64,000 nt of DNA from Streptomyces bikiniensis (lineage in GTDB: Bacteria; Actinomycetota; Actinomycetes; Streptomycetales; Streptomycetaceae). A program made the position numbers and the translations under genes. The notes beneath the pieces are model-generated. The model was given only the letters and a program-made list of their open reading frames with translations. It was not told the DNA's origin and made no database searches. The stretch is taken from positions 1-64,000 of the forward strand of contig JNWL01000031.1 in the NCBI GenBank assembly GCA_000716465.1. Direction: 5' to 3'. This document shows positions 53,797 to 63,028 of this stretch, piece by piece. Each line of letters starts with the position of its first letter. Positions within the stretch are counted from its first letter, which is position 1.

Positions 53797-54888
53797 GTGA
53801 GTGCTTTTCGTGTGCGGATCGTGCGGCCGGGGGAGCTGAGCGAGCGCGAGGTCGAGGCGTGGCGGGACTTGCGGGTCAAGTCCGGTGCGCCCGCGAACCC
53901 CTTCATGGAGCCGGAGTTCACCCTCGCCGTGGCCGAGGTGCGGCCCCGGTCGCGGGCCGCCGTGTGGTGGGAGGGGGACGAGCCGGTCGGCTTCTTCCCC
54001 TTCGAGAAGGGGCCGCTGGGGCAGGGCCGGGCCATCGGCTTCGGCGTCTCCGACAGCCAGGGCGCCGTTCTCCGTCCCGGGCTGCGGCCGGACGCGCGGG
54101 CGGTGCTCCGCGCCTGCGGGATCGCGACGTGGGAGTTCGACAACCTGGAGGATGGACAGCCCGTCTTCGCGGGCGCCGCCGCCGAGTCCTTCGCCTCCCC
54201 CGTCATCGACGTCGGCGAGGGGTACGCCGCCTACGAGGCGCTGCTGCGCGTCCGGTCCCCCAAGTTCCTCAGGACCACCCTCGCCAAGGAACGCCGGCTC
54301 GCCCGCCGCGCCGACGGCGAGGTCCGGTTCGTCTTCGACGAGCGCGACCCGGCGGCCCTGCGCACCCTCATGGAGTGGAAGTCCGCCCAGTACCGCAGGA
54401 CCGGCCGCGGCGACCGCTTCGCCCAGGAGTGGATCAGCACCCTCGTCCGCCGCCTCCACGAGCGGAGCGCGCCCGGCTGCTCCGGCGTGCTGTCCGTGCT
54501 GTACGTGGGGGAGCGGCCGATCGCCGCGCACTTCGGGCTGCGCTCCGCGACCGTGCTGTCCTGCTGGTTCCCCGCGTACGACCCCGAGTTCGCGACGTAC
54601 TCGCCCGGCCTCGTGCTGCACCTGCGGATGGCCGAGGCGGCGGTGGGAGCCGGGATCGGGATGCTGGACCTGGGGCGCGGCGACGCCGAGTACAAGGACG
54701 CGCTGAAGACCGGGGAGCTGACGGTCGGCGAGGGGGCCGTCTTCGTCCCCGGTGCCCGGGCCGCCCTGCACTGGCTGGGGCGCGAACCCGCCCGCCGCGC
54801 CCACGGCTTCGTCCGCGACCGGCCCGCCCTCGCGGCCCGGGCCCGAGCCGCGCTCAACGGCGTCGCCCGGCTGCGGGGCCACCGATAG
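53797..54888 (+). CDS. CelD/BcsL-like GNAT acetyltransferase
   Basis: A 363-residue protein of the CelD/Acetyltransf_6 type: RDLRVKSGAPANPFMEPEFTLAVAEV at the start, a central GNAT fold with VLSVLYVGERPIAAHFGLRSATVLSCWFPAYDPEFATYSPGLVLHL, and GIGMLDLGRGDAEYKDAL. Members acetylate cellulose and other exopolysaccharides or act in cell envelope glycan work. It opens the exopolysaccharide-type locus on the right of the window. GTG 53797; a possible promoter lies in 53690-53770. Confidence 0.87.
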   Translation: MSAFRVRIVRPGELSEREVEAWRDLRVKSGAPANPFMEPEFTLAVAEVRPRSRAAVWWEGDEPVGFFPFEKGPLGQGRAIGFGVSDSQGAVLRPGLRPDARAVLRACGIATWEFDNLEDGQPVFAGAAAESFASPVIDVGEGYAAYEALLRVRSPKFLRTTLAKERRLARRADGEVRFVFDERDPAALRTLMEWKSAQYRRTGRGDRFAQEWISTLVRRLHERSAPGCSGVLSVLYVGERPIAAHFGLRSATVLSCWFPAYDPEFATYSPGLVLHLRMAEAAVGAGIGMLDLGRGDAEYKDALKTGELTVGEGAVFVPGARAALHWLGREPARRAHGFVRDRPALAARARAALNGVARLRGHR

Positions 54889-54959
54889 CCGCGGCGGGCG
54901 GTGACGGGGCCGCCGGAGGGGCCGATGGAGGAGCCCCGTGTGCCGCGGCGCACGGCCCC

Positions 54960-55125
54960 TTCAGACCCGGCCCTCCCGAACCAGCCCTCCCGAACCAGCC
55001 CTTCCGGCCCGACCCTCCCGAACCGCTCCTTCCGGCCCGACCCTCCCGAACCAGCCCTTCCGAACCGCTCCTTCCGGCGCGACCCTCCCGAACCGCTCCT
55101 TCCGGCCCGGCCCTTCCGAACCGTG
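54960..55125 (+). repeat. Minisatellite between GNAT and glycosyltransferase genes
   Basis: Tandem, imperfect copies of a ~28-base unit built from CCCGAACC, RSYCCTTCCGG and CCCGACCCT. It is a copy-number-variable type of repeat lying in the gap before the glycosyltransferase start at 55216. The rest of 54889-55215 is Pro-coding and has no gene of its own. Confidence 0.75.
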
Positions 55126-55215
55126 AGGCCTGGCCCGGGTGGGGTCCCTCCGTTCCGTCCCGGCCCGTCGCCCCGCGTCCCCGCGCCCGTCTCCGCATCT
55201 CCCTGGGGAGCCCCG

Positions 55216-56571
55216 TTGAACAGCCGCCCGCCCCGCCCCCTCTCCGTCGCCGAGCTCGACCTCGCCGCGCCCGACGGGCCCGTCCTGTCGTTCCGGCCCG
55301 CACCCGGCGGCCCGGAGGTCGGGGCCGGTGACGTCTACGCGCTCGTACGGCTCCGGGGGCGGCCCGCCGCCACCGTCGTCGGGACCGTCCCGGACGGCGA
55401 GGACCCCGCCGGCGTGCTCGCCGCCCTCGCCCGGGAACGGCTCGCCCGGCCCGCGCCCCTCTCCGACGCGGAACGGCTCGCGGAAGCCCGGGGGGAAGCC
55501 GACACCGGGGCCCGGGGGGAGGACGACGCCGGGGCCCCGGGGGAAGCCGATGTTCGGGCCCGGGGGAAAACCGGTGCGGCCGCCCCGCCCCGCACCTCCG
55601 TCGTCGTCGCCACCCGGGAGCGTCCCGAGCAGCTCGCCCGTGCCCTCGACTCGCTCCTCGCCCAGGACCACCCCGACTTCGAGGTCGTCGTCGTCGACAA
55701 CGCGCCCCGGACCGCGGACACCCGGGACCTGGTCGCCCGGAAGTACGCCGACCGCGTCCGGTACGTCCGCGAGGACGTCCCCGGTCTCGCCGCCGCCCAC
55801 AACGCCGGGGTCGCCGCCGTCCGGAGCGAGGTGATCGCCTTCACCGATGACGACGTCGTCGCCGACCCGCACTGGCTCACCGCCCTCGCCGGGCCCTTCG
55901 CCGCCGACCCCGGTCTCGGCTGCGTCACCGGCCTGATCCTGCCCGCCCGGCTCGCCACCCCCGCCCAGGTCCTCCTCGAATCGCACGGCGGCTTCGCCAA
56001 GGGCTTCGCCCCGCGCCTGTACGATCCGGCCCGGCCGCCCGCCGACGAACCGCTCTTCCCGTTCACCGCCGGCAGCTTCGGTTCCGGCGCCAACATGGCC
56101 TTCCGCGCCGAGGCCCTGCGCCGGGCCGGCGGCTTCGACCCCGCCACCGGCACCGGGACCGCCGCGAAGGGCGGCGACGACCTGTACGCCTTCGTCGCCG
56201 TCCTCTCCGCCGGGCACAGGCTCCGCTACACCCCCGACGCCCTCGTCTGGCACCACCACCGCGAGACCTGGCAGGACCTGCGGAACCAGGCGTACGGCTA
56301 CGGCGCAGGCCTCACCGCCTATCTCACCGCCACGTTGATCCGCCGCCCCGCCCTGCTGCCCGCGCTCCTCGCCCGGGTGCCGTGCGGCCTCGCTCACGCC
56401 CGGGCCGTGACGGCCGAGCGCGGCACGGCCCACGGCGACGGCGTCCCCGGCGAGCACGGCACCCGGCACCACCCCTGGCCCGCGTCCCTCTCCCGCCTCG
56501 AACGCCGCGGCATGCTCTACGGCCCCGTCGGCTACCTCAAGGCGCGTCTCTCCACGGGAGCCCCCCGATGA
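55216..56571 (+). CDS. Family 2 glycosyltransferase (TTG start)
   Basis: A 451-residue GT-A glycosyltransferase that adds a sugar from a nucleotide donor. The catalytic domain starts SVVVATRERPEQLARALDSLLAQDHPDFEVVVVDNAP, with the DxD-like FTDDDVV and the acceptor region FGSGANMAFRAEALRRAGGFDPATGTG. A ~105-residue N-terminal domain precedes it, with a Gly/Ala/Arg-rich linker. An open frame extends to 54901, but the TTG at 55216 is chosen because GGGGAG is five bases upstream and the extra part is a translated minisatellite. Overlaps the deacetylase gene by four bases. Confidence 0.85.
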   Translation: MNSRPPRPLSVAELDLAAPDGPVLSFRPAPGGPEVGAGDVYALVRLRGRPAATVVGTVPDGEDPAGVLAALARERLARPAPLSDAERLAEARGEADTGARGEDDAGAPGEADVRARGKTGAAAPPRTSVVVATRERPEQLARALDSLLAQDHPDFEVVVVDNAPRTADTRDLVARKYADRVRYVREDVPGLAAAHNAGVAAVRSEVIAFTDDDVVADPHWLTALAGPFAADPGLGCVTGLILPARLATPAQVLLESHGGFAKGFAPRLYDPARPPADEPLFPFTAGSFGSGANMAFRAEALRRAGGFDPATGTGTAAKGGDDLYAFVAVLSAGHRLRYTPDALVWHHHRETWQDLRNQAYGYGAGLTAYLTATLIRRPALLPALLARVPCGLAHARAVTAERGTAHGDGVPGEHGTRHHPWPASLSRLERRGMLYGPVGYLKARLSTGAPR

Positions 56572-57377
56572 ACGGCGCCCCTGCGCACACCCGCATACCG
56601 GTCCTCCTCTACCACCCGGTGATGGACGATCCCCCGTCCTGGATCGCGGAATTCACCGTCACTCCACGGCAGTTCGCCTCCCACCTCGACGTGATCACCG
56701 GCAGCGGCCGCACCCCGCTGACCGTCGGCACCCTCGTCGAACACCTCACCGCCGGCACCCCGCTGCCGCCCCGGCCCGTCGTCCTCACCTTCGACGACGG
56801 CTTCGCCGACCTGGTCGGGCCGACCGCCGAGGCGCTCGCCTCGCGCGGCCTCCCGGCCACCGCGTACCTGACCACCGGCGCCATCACCCCCGGCCGGCCC
56901 TGCCTGCTGCCGCCCGCGCCGATGATGACCCTCTCCCAGGTCCCGCGCCTGGAGCAGTACGGGATGGAGGTCGGCGCCCACACCGTCACCCACCCGCAGC
57001 TCGACACCCTCGCGCCGAACGTCCTGCGCCGCGAACTGCGCGAGGCGAAGACGGCCCTCGAGGACGTCCTCGGGCACGAGGTGATCCACCTCGCCTACCC
57101 GCACGGCTACAACAGTCCGGCCGTCCGGCGGGCCGCGAAGGCCGCCGGCTACGCCTCCGCCGTCGCCGTCCGGCACGCGCTCAGCTCCCGGACCGACGAA
57201 CTCTTCCGGCTCGCCCGGCTCATCGTCCGGCGCGGCCACACCACCGCCGACGTCGAGGCGTGGATGGAGGGCACGGGCGCCCGCTCCGCCCCCTACCCCG
57301 ACTCGCTGCCCACCGTCGGCTGGCGCCTCTACCGCAGGGGCAGGGCGCTGTTGAAGGGGCCCGGGTTCGCCGGCTGA
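56568..57377 (+). CDS. Polysaccharide deacetylase (NodB-like)
   Basis: A 269-residue carbohydrate esterase 4 protein. VLTFDDGFADLV carries the catalytic Asp and metal Asp, and EVGAHTVTHPQLDTL the metal His-x3-His pair; LAYPHGYNSPAVRRAAKAAGYASAV completes the fold. It removes N- or O-acetyl groups from a polysaccharide. It has no signal peptide visible, so it may act in the cytoplasm or be exported in an unusual way. ATG 56568 overlaps the glycosyltransferase stop (ATGA). Confidence 0.93.
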   Translation: MNGAPAHTRIPVLLYHPVMDDPPSWIAEFTVTPRQFASHLDVITGSGRTPLTVGTLVEHLTAGTPLPPRPVVLTFDDGFADLVGPTAEALASRGLPATAYLTTGAITPGRPCLLPPAPMMTLSQVPRLEQYGMEVGAHTVTHPQLDTLAPNVLRRELREAKTALEDVLGHEVIHLAYPHGYNSPAVRRAAKAAGYASAVAVRHALSSRTDELFRLARLIVRRGHTTADVEAWMEGTGARSAPYPDSLPTVGWRLYRRGRALLKGPGFAG

Positions 57378-57510
57378 CCGGCGGCGGGAGCCGACGGGGC
57401 GGGGTGGACCCGGCCGGACAAAGCCCGTTCACGAGACGGGAGTTGCATACCAGGGCAGAATCGAGATGCGTTCCCTCGCCTCGCCCGGGGGACAGTGGGG
57501 GGAAGACGTC

Positions 57511-59439
57511 GTGCGACAGCACCACCAAGAGCCGGCACCGGTGGGCGAGGAGGCCGTGCCCGCGCGTCCCGGCGCCCCCGAGCGGAAGGACGGCGGCCGT
57601 CCGGAGACGTCCGCGCCGCACCCGCGCCGTGCCCCCGTCCCCGCCCTCTCCCGGCTGCTCCCCGCCCTCCTGGTGCTCGGCCTCGGGTCGTGGGGGCTCT
57701 CGCTGCCCTTGACCGACTTCCGCTCCATGGACGACTACGGACTCCTCGACCGGCTGCCCGTCACCTTCTACGCCTCCCTCGTCATCCTCACCGCGGGCTT
57801 CCTGGTGGCGCTGCGCCGCGCCGGGACCTCACCCGGCTGGCCGCTCGTCTACTGCGTCGGGCTCCTCGTCGCCCTCAAAGCGGCGCCCGCCGTCCTCTAC
57901 GACTCGGTGCGCTACCCGTGGGCGTCCAAGCACGACGCCGTCGTCGACACCATCCTCGGCGCCGGTGAACTCCGCCCGCACGCGGCCCTGTCCGGCAACA
58001 TGTCCGCCTACGATCAGTGGCCCGGCTTCTTCACCCTCAACGCGGCCCTCGTCCGCGCCTTCGGCGTCGAGTCCACCGCCGTCTACCTCAACTGGGCGCC
58101 CATCGTCCTCGGCCTGATCCTCCTGCCGGTGCTCGTGCTCCTCTACCGCACCTTCACCGAGGACTGGCGGCTCGTCTGGACCGCCGTCTGGATCTTCCAG
58201 CTCGCCAACTGGGTCGGACAGGACTACCTCGCCCCGCAGGGCCTCGCCTACGTCCTCCATCTGACCGTACTCGCCGTCGTGCTGCGCCACTTCGTCCGGC
58301 CGGGCTCCGCCGGACGGCTCCGCGACCGCGCCGCGCTCGATCCGGCAGCCGCCGCCGTGCCGCCGTCCACGACCACCCGGCAACGGGCCGTCGGGGTGCT
58401 GATCCTGTCCCCGCTGATCCTCGCGGTCAACGCGGTCCACCAGCTCACCCCGGTCATGCTCTGCGTCGTCCTGGCGGCCCTGTGCCTCACCCGGCGCTAC
58501 CGCAACCTCGGCCTCCTCGCCGTCACCGGGCTGATCATGCTGGCCTGGAACCTCACCATGGGCCGCCCGCTCTTCCTGGAGACCCTCGGCACCCTCAAGG
58601 ACTCCCTCGGCCGACTCACCCAGAACTCCCGTGCCGGCTACACCGGCCAGCTCACCGGCCCCGGTCCCGAACTCGCCGGCAGGGCCGGCATCGCCATGGC
58701 CCTCGCCGTCGTCCTCTTCGCCGGCATCGCCGTCCTCGCCCGCCGCCGCCTCACCCGCGGCGCCCTGCCGCTGCTGCTCGCCTCGGCCGCCCCCCTGCCG
58801 CTCTTCGCCGTCAACGACTACGGCGGCGAGATGCTCTTCCGCGTCTACCTCTTCGGGCTGCCCGGCGCGGCGTTCTTCGCCGCCGCCGCACTCGTCCCCG
58901 CCGCCGGCGGCGCCCGCCGCAGCCGCGCCGCCGTCACCCGCCGCCGGGTCACCGCCGTCGCCCTTCCGGCCGCCCTCCTCGCCCTGACCGCCGGCTTCCT
59001 CCCCGCGTACTACGGCAAGGACGCCATGTACTACACCCCGCCCGCCGAGACCGACCTGGTCGTCCGCGCCATCGACGGGATGCCGGCGGGCGGGCTGCTC
59101 CTCGCCACCTCCGGCTCCTTTCCGCAGGCCCTGCACCGCTACGACGACGTCGAGCACTGGTGGTTCTGCGAGCAGGACCCCGCCGAGAACAAGAGGATGC
59201 TCGCCGACCCGGCCCGGTACCTCGCCGACCGCATCCCGCGCGGCGTCACCGCCCAGGTCGTCCTCACCCGCACCCAGGACATCTACACCTCGGGGGAGGG
59301 CCTGCTCCCGGCCGGCGGCTTCACCGTCCTGCGTGACCGGCTCAAGGCCTCCCCGCTGTTCAGGACCGTCGAGGAACACCCGTACGGGATCGTCCTCGTC
59401 CACACCCCGCCGACCACCACCCCGGGCGGTGCCCCGTGA
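57511..59439 (+). CDS. Large polytopic membrane protein, GT-C-like
   Basis: A 642-residue protein with about twelve membrane helices, an extracytoplasmic C-domain (about 500-640) and an acidic/polar N-tail. The layout resembles GT-C glycosyltransferases or O-antigen polymerase-like proteins: an early MDDYGLLDRLPVTFYASL, then a periplasmic LSGNMSAYDQWPGFFTLNAAL loop, with NDYGGEMLFRVYLFGLPG near residue 440. A role in polymerising or extending the polymer is likely by context. GTG 57511, after GGGGGAAG, is preferred to ATG 57466. Next gene overlaps by four bases. Confidence 0.82.
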   Translation: MRQHHQEPAPVGEEAVPARPGAPERKDGGRPETSAPHPRRAPVPALSRLLPALLVLGLGSWGLSLPLTDFRSMDDYGLLDRLPVTFYASLVILTAGFLVALRRAGTSPGWPLVYCVGLLVALKAAPAVLYDSVRYPWASKHDAVVDTILGAGELRPHAALSGNMSAYDQWPGFFTLNAALVRAFGVESTAVYLNWAPIVLGLILLPVLVLLYRTFTEDWRLVWTAVWIFQLANWVGQDYLAPQGLAYVLHLTVLAVVLRHFVRPGSAGRLRDRAALDPAAAAVPPSTTTRQRAVGVLILSPLILAVNAVHQLTPVMLCVVLAALCLTRRYRNLGLLAVTGLIMLAWNLTMGRPLFLETLGTLKDSLGRLTQNSRAGYTGQLTGPGPELAGRAGIAMALAVVLFAGIAVLARRRLTRGALPLLLASAAPLPLFAVNDYGGEMLFRVYLFGLPGAAFFAAAALVPAAGGARRSRAAVTRRRVTAVALPAALLALTAGFLPAYYGKDAMYYTPPAETDLVVRAIDGMPAGGLLLATSGSFPQALHRYDDVEHWWFCEQDPAENKRMLADPARYLADRIPRGVTAQVVLTRTQDIYTSGEGLLPAGGFTVLRDRLKASPLFRTVEEHPYGIVLVHTPPTTTPGGAP

Positions 59440-59885
59440 CCATCGATCCGACCGCGCCCGCCTCCCGGACCCGGAGGCACGGGGCCAGGGCCGCCGTCGC
59501 CGCCTCCGGCTGGCTCGCCCTCGCCGTGACCCTCCTCCCCGCCGGCTTTCCGCTCCGCTGGGTCCCCGTCCTGCTCTTCGTCTGTCTCGGCCCCGGTCTC
59601 GCCCTGCTCCACCCGCAGCCGCGCGGACTGCGCCCGGGCGCCCGCCTGGAGGCGTTCGCGCTCGCCGCCCCGCTCAGCCTCGCCCTCGCCGCGCTCACCG
59701 CCACGTTCCTCTTCCTGGTCGGAGGTTTCTCCGTGCCCGCCTTCCTCGTCCCGCTTGCCGCCTTCACCACGGTCGCCACCTTCCTCCCGGGCCTCCCGCT
59801 GCCCGCCGCCACCAGAGGCGCCGTCGCCCCCGCGGACGCCGAGTCCTTCCTGTCCCGTGAACGAGGGCCCGGTGGGGGCCGGTGA
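59436..59885 (+). CDS. Small membrane protein in EPS operon
   Basis: A 149-residue protein with four hydrophobic segments (about 18-36, 41-60, 72-92, 96-118) and a short C-tail. No family recognised. GTG 59436 overlaps the stop of the large membrane protein, and its own stop overlaps the next gene (both four bases), so it is a firm member of the operon; it may be a subunit of the polymer-handling complex. Confidence 0.75.
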   Translation: MTIDPTAPASRTRRHGARAAVAASGWLALAVTLLPAGFPLRWVPVLLFVCLGPGLALLHPQPRGLRPGARLEAFALAAPLSLALAALTATFLFLVGGFSVPAFLVPLAAFTTVATFLPGLPLPAATRGAVAPADAESFLSRERGPGGGR

Positions 59886-60946
59886 CCGGCAGCCGGCACG
59901 CCCGGGGGACCGCCGCCGGACGCCTCGCGGTCGCCCTCGCCGCCGTCGGCGCGCTGACCGCCGGGATAGGGGTGTGGGCCACCGTCGCCGAGGGTGACGA
60001 CCGCTGCGCCCCCGACTCCCGGCTCGTCGCACCCTGCGGAGCCTGGTGGGGCGCCTATCTCCCCTACGACCAGGACAGTTCGCTCACCCGGCCCGTGTAC
60101 GCCTTCGAGCGGAAGATCGGTCGCAAGCTCGACCTCGTGTACACGTACCACGACATGTCGGGCAGCGCGCTCGACGGCACCCTCCTCACCGACGACGAGC
60201 GCGAACTCGGCCGCGACCGGCTGCTGATGCTCGCCTGGGAGTCCACCGTGTGGAAGGAGCCCCACCACGCCGGCTGGACCGAGACCCAGCTCGGCTGGAA
60301 GAACATCGCCTCCGGCCGGTACGACGCCGAGATCATCGACCCGCAGATCCGCCGCGTGAAGGAGTACGGCAAGCGGGTCTTCCTCTCCTTCGACCAGGAG
60401 GTCGACGCCCGCATCAAGGAGGGCGCCGGCACCCCCGCCGAGTACGTCGCCGCCCATCGGCACCTCCACGACCGCTTCCGGGAGCTCGGCGCCGACAACG
60501 TCGTCTGGGTGTGGACCGTCTCCGGCTACCTCGGCATGGCCGACGAGATGAAGCGCCTCTACCCCGGCGACCGGTACGTCGACTGGATCGGCATGGACCA
60601 GTACAACTACTACCGCTGTCACGGCACCGACACCTGGCGGGACTTCGACGCGAGCCAGCGCCCCGCCTACGACTGGCTCCGGGAGAACGTCTCCGACCGG
60701 AAGCCGATCATGCTCGCCGAGTTCGCCACCGCCCCCGACCCGGAGCGCCCCGAGCGCCAGCGCGACTGGTACGCCGAGATCCCGCAGGTCGCGCCGACCC
60801 TTCCCGGGGCCAAGGCGTACGTCCACTGGAACCGGCCCGTGCCCGGACCCGGCTGCGACCTCACCGTCGACTCCGGACCGGGGCTCGACGGCTACCGAAC
60901 GGCCGGGCAGGACCCGTACTTCAAGCAGCCCCTGCCGCGACGCTGA
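59882..60946 (+). CDS. GH26-like glycoside hydrolase
   Basis: A 354-residue exported glycosidase. A hydrophobic N-terminus (about 13-35) is a signal anchor. The catalytic barrel resembles GH26: putative acid/base Glu173 in FLSFDQEVDARI and nucleophile Glu280 in IMLAEFATAPDP; DWIGMDQYNYY is the intervening loop. GH26 enzymes cleave beta-mannan or related chains. Encoded in a polymer-synthesis operon, it may cut or remodel the product rather than degrade foreign glycan. GTG 59882 overlaps the previous stop. The operon ends just before the convergent flippase. Confidence 0.85.
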   Translation: MTGSRHARGTAAGRLAVALAAVGALTAGIGVWATVAEGDDRCAPDSRLVAPCGAWWGAYLPYDQDSSLTRPVYAFERKIGRKLDLVYTYHDMSGSALDGTLLTDDERELGRDRLLMLAWESTVWKEPHHAGWTETQLGWKNIASGRYDAEIIDPQIRRVKEYGKRVFLSFDQEVDARIKEGAGTPAEYVAAHRHLHDRFRELGADNVVWVWTVSGYLGMADEMKRLYPGDRYVDWIGMDQYNYYRCHGTDTWRDFDASQRPAYDWLRENVSDRKPIMLAEFATAPDPERPERQRDWYAEIPQVAPTLPGAKAYVHWNRPVPGPGCDLTVDSGPGLDGYRTAGQDPYFKQPLPRR

Positions 60947-60952
60947 GCCCGG

Positions 60953-63028
60953 TCAGGGCCGCGGGCCCCGGATCGCGTACACCGCCGTCGTCAGGCCGAC
61001 CAGGCCGAGCAGGAGCGGGAGCGGGCCGCCGGCGAGGGACTGCTGGGCCGTCCAGCCGGCCCACACCAGCACCCACACCGCCCCGGCCGCGATCCGCCCG
61101 CCCGCGCCGAGCAGCCGCAGCAGCAGCGCCGCGAGCGCCAGACACAGACCCTGCACCACCACGGGTGCGAACCGGGCGGCTGGGCCCGTGCCCAGCAGCT
61201 CGGCACCCGGACCGGCCGCGACCGGCGGAAGCAGGCCCAGGAGCGGCGGCGTGGTGTGCAGGGCGAGGAAGGTGACCAGCAGCACCACGCCCGCGTATCC
61301 GCCGTGGAAGGTGCGCGTGCCGACCGCCGCGCCCTGGAGGCCGATCAGCACCGAGCCGGCCAGCAGGGTCGGCGCCGGGAGCGCGGCGAGCAGGTCCCGG
61401 CCGGAGGAGTGGCCGGGGCCGAGGGGGGCGGCGAACGCCAGGGGCAGCCAGAAGGCGAGCACCGTCACCGCGAGCAGCGCCCAGAGGACGGCGGGCAACG
61501 AGCGGTTCCGTACGGCCGGGGGCCGCTCGCCGGGCGCGGGCTCGGGGGCGCGCGGCCGGGGCACGTACACGGGGACGCCGTACGCGGGCGTCACCGTGTC
61601 CTGGGCGGCCGTCGAGCGGAGGTAGGCGTTCTCGCGCGCCCAGGTGGTGCCGTACCCGTCGTCGTCGGGGGCGACGGGAGTCTTCCGGGCCTCCGGCGCC
61701 CGGCCCTTGAGGACGGCCCGCAGGCCCGGCACGCACACCGCCGCCGTCACGGTCATCGAGGCGAGGACGGCGATCCCGGCGCCGTCGATGCCGTACGGGC
61801 CGAGGAGGGCGGCCGCGCTGCCGAGGACCAGGACGCACATGGCGCCCTGCACGGCGGCCAGCATGCCGGTGCGCCCCTGGACGCGCAGCACGCCGATGTA
61901 CAGCTCGACGGCGACCCGGGGGAGCGCGGCGACGGCCAGCAGCCGGAGCACGGTCGTGCCGTGCTCGGCGTAGTCGCCGCCGAAGGGCGCGAGGATCAGC
62001 GGGGCGAGGACGACGAGGACGAGGACGACCGGGACGAGCAGCAGCGCCATGCGGCGCAGCGCGCCCCGTACCCCCTCGGCGAGGGAGTCCGGGCTGTGCG
62101 AGGCGTGCGCGGTGAGCGAGGAGGCCATGTTGATGGCCATGAACTCCATCGTGCCGCCGACGGTGTACGCCGTGTAGAAGAAGGCGTTGTGGGCGGCGTC
62201 GAAGCGGACGGCGACCATCACCGGCAGCAGGTTGATCATGGCGAGGCTGAAGAGCGCGCCGACCGAGTCCCCGGCCATGAACCGGCCGATCTCGCGCAGG
62301 CTCGGCGGCTCGCGGTCCCGGTCGGCGCGCGCCTGCCGGGGGATGAGCCGCCGGAAGACGAGCCAGGCGAGCGGGACGACGGACAGGGCGATCGCCGCCG
62401 ACCAGGAGACGAAGACGCCGAGCACGGGCACGGCGGCGGCCAGGACGACGAGCAGGACCAGCTTGCCGAGCGAGAAGACCGCGTTGCCGACGGGGACCCA
62501 GATCGCCCGCCGGAGGCCGGTGAGGACGCCGTCCTGGAGGGTGAGCAGCGCCCAGCCGACGCAGGAGGCGGTGAAGAAGAGCCCGGCGGAGAGGGTGCCG
62601 AGGGGCGCGTACGAGGGGCCCCACCGGTCCAGGGTGAGCAGGAAGATCCCGCAGGCCGCGGCGACGACGACGGTGCTGACCAGGTACAGACGCAGGACGA
62701 GCGGCCCGGTGGCGCGGCCCGCCCGGGGCACGTACCGGACGACGGCGCCGATCATCGTGGTCGCGGTGAGGGAGGCGAGGAGCCGCTGGGCGGCGATGGC
62801 GGCGGAGCCCTGGCCCACGGCCTCCTCGGAGTAGTGGCGGGCGGCGACCAGCCAGAAGCCGAGGCCGAGGGCGGCGGAGACGCCGGTGGAGAGCATGAGG
62901 GCGTACGCGTTGCGGAACAGGGAGCCGTCGCCCGGCCCGTCCCGGCCGGCGGGGGTCTCCGGCGCGGCGCCCGCGGGCTCCCCGGCCGCGGGACGGCCGG
63001 TGTCCCGCAGCCGTACGGTCTCGCTCAC
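60953..63028 (-). CDS. Wzx-like polysaccharide flippase
   Basis: A 691-residue protein of the MOP/MATE superfamily (O-antigen flippase-like). A ~36-residue polar N-tail is followed by fourteen or so helices: NAYALMLSTGVSAALGLGFWLVAARHYSEEAVGQGSAAI at the start and central ALASMTVTAAVC. A large insert (about 430-490) precedes four extra C-terminal helices. It should move a lipid-linked sugar unit across the membrane. GTG 63028 overlaps the upstream aminotransferase stop by four bases. It is transcribed against the glycosidase, 6 bases apart. Confidence 0.87.
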   Translation of the reverse strand: MSETVRLRDTGRPAAGEPAGAAPETPAGRDGPGDGSLFRNAYALMLSTGVSAALGLGFWLVAARHYSEEAVGQGSAAIAAQRLLASLTATTMIGAVVRYVPRAGRATGPLVLRLYLVSTVVVAAACGIFLLTLDRWGPSYAPLGTLSAGLFFTASCVGWALLTLQDGVLTGLRRAIWVPVGNAVFSLGKLVLLVVLAAAVPVLGVFVSWSAAIALSVVPLAWLVFRRLIPRQARADRDREPPSLREIGRFMAGDSVGALFSLAMINLLPVMVAVRFDAAHNAFFYTAYTVGGTMEFMAINMASSLTAHASHSPDSLAEGVRGALRRMALLLVPVVLVLVVLAPLILAPFGGDYAEHGTTVLRLLAVAALPRVAVELYIGVLRVQGRTGMLAAVQGAMCVLVLGSAAALLGPYGIDGAGIAVLASMTVTAAVCVPGLRAVLKGRAPEARKTPVAPDDDGYGTTWARENAYLRSTAAQDTVTPAYGVPVYVPRPRAPEPAPGERPPAVRNRSLPAVLWALLAVTVLAFWLPLAFAAPLGPGHSSGRDLLAALPAPTLLAGSVLIGLQGAAVGTRTFHGGYAGVVLLVTFLALHTTPPLLGLLPPVAAGPGAELLGTGPAARFAPVVVQGLCLALAALLLRLLGAGGRIAAGAVWVLVWAGWTAQQSLAGGPLPLLLGLVGLTTAVYAIRGPRP

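Noticed and set aside
54960..55125. CRISPR array
   Set aside because: Units are contiguous and imperfect with no unique spacers; no cas genes.
54901..55215. N-terminal extension of the glycosyltransferase
   Set aside because: Translated minisatellite; no ribosome-binding site at 54901, good one at 55216.
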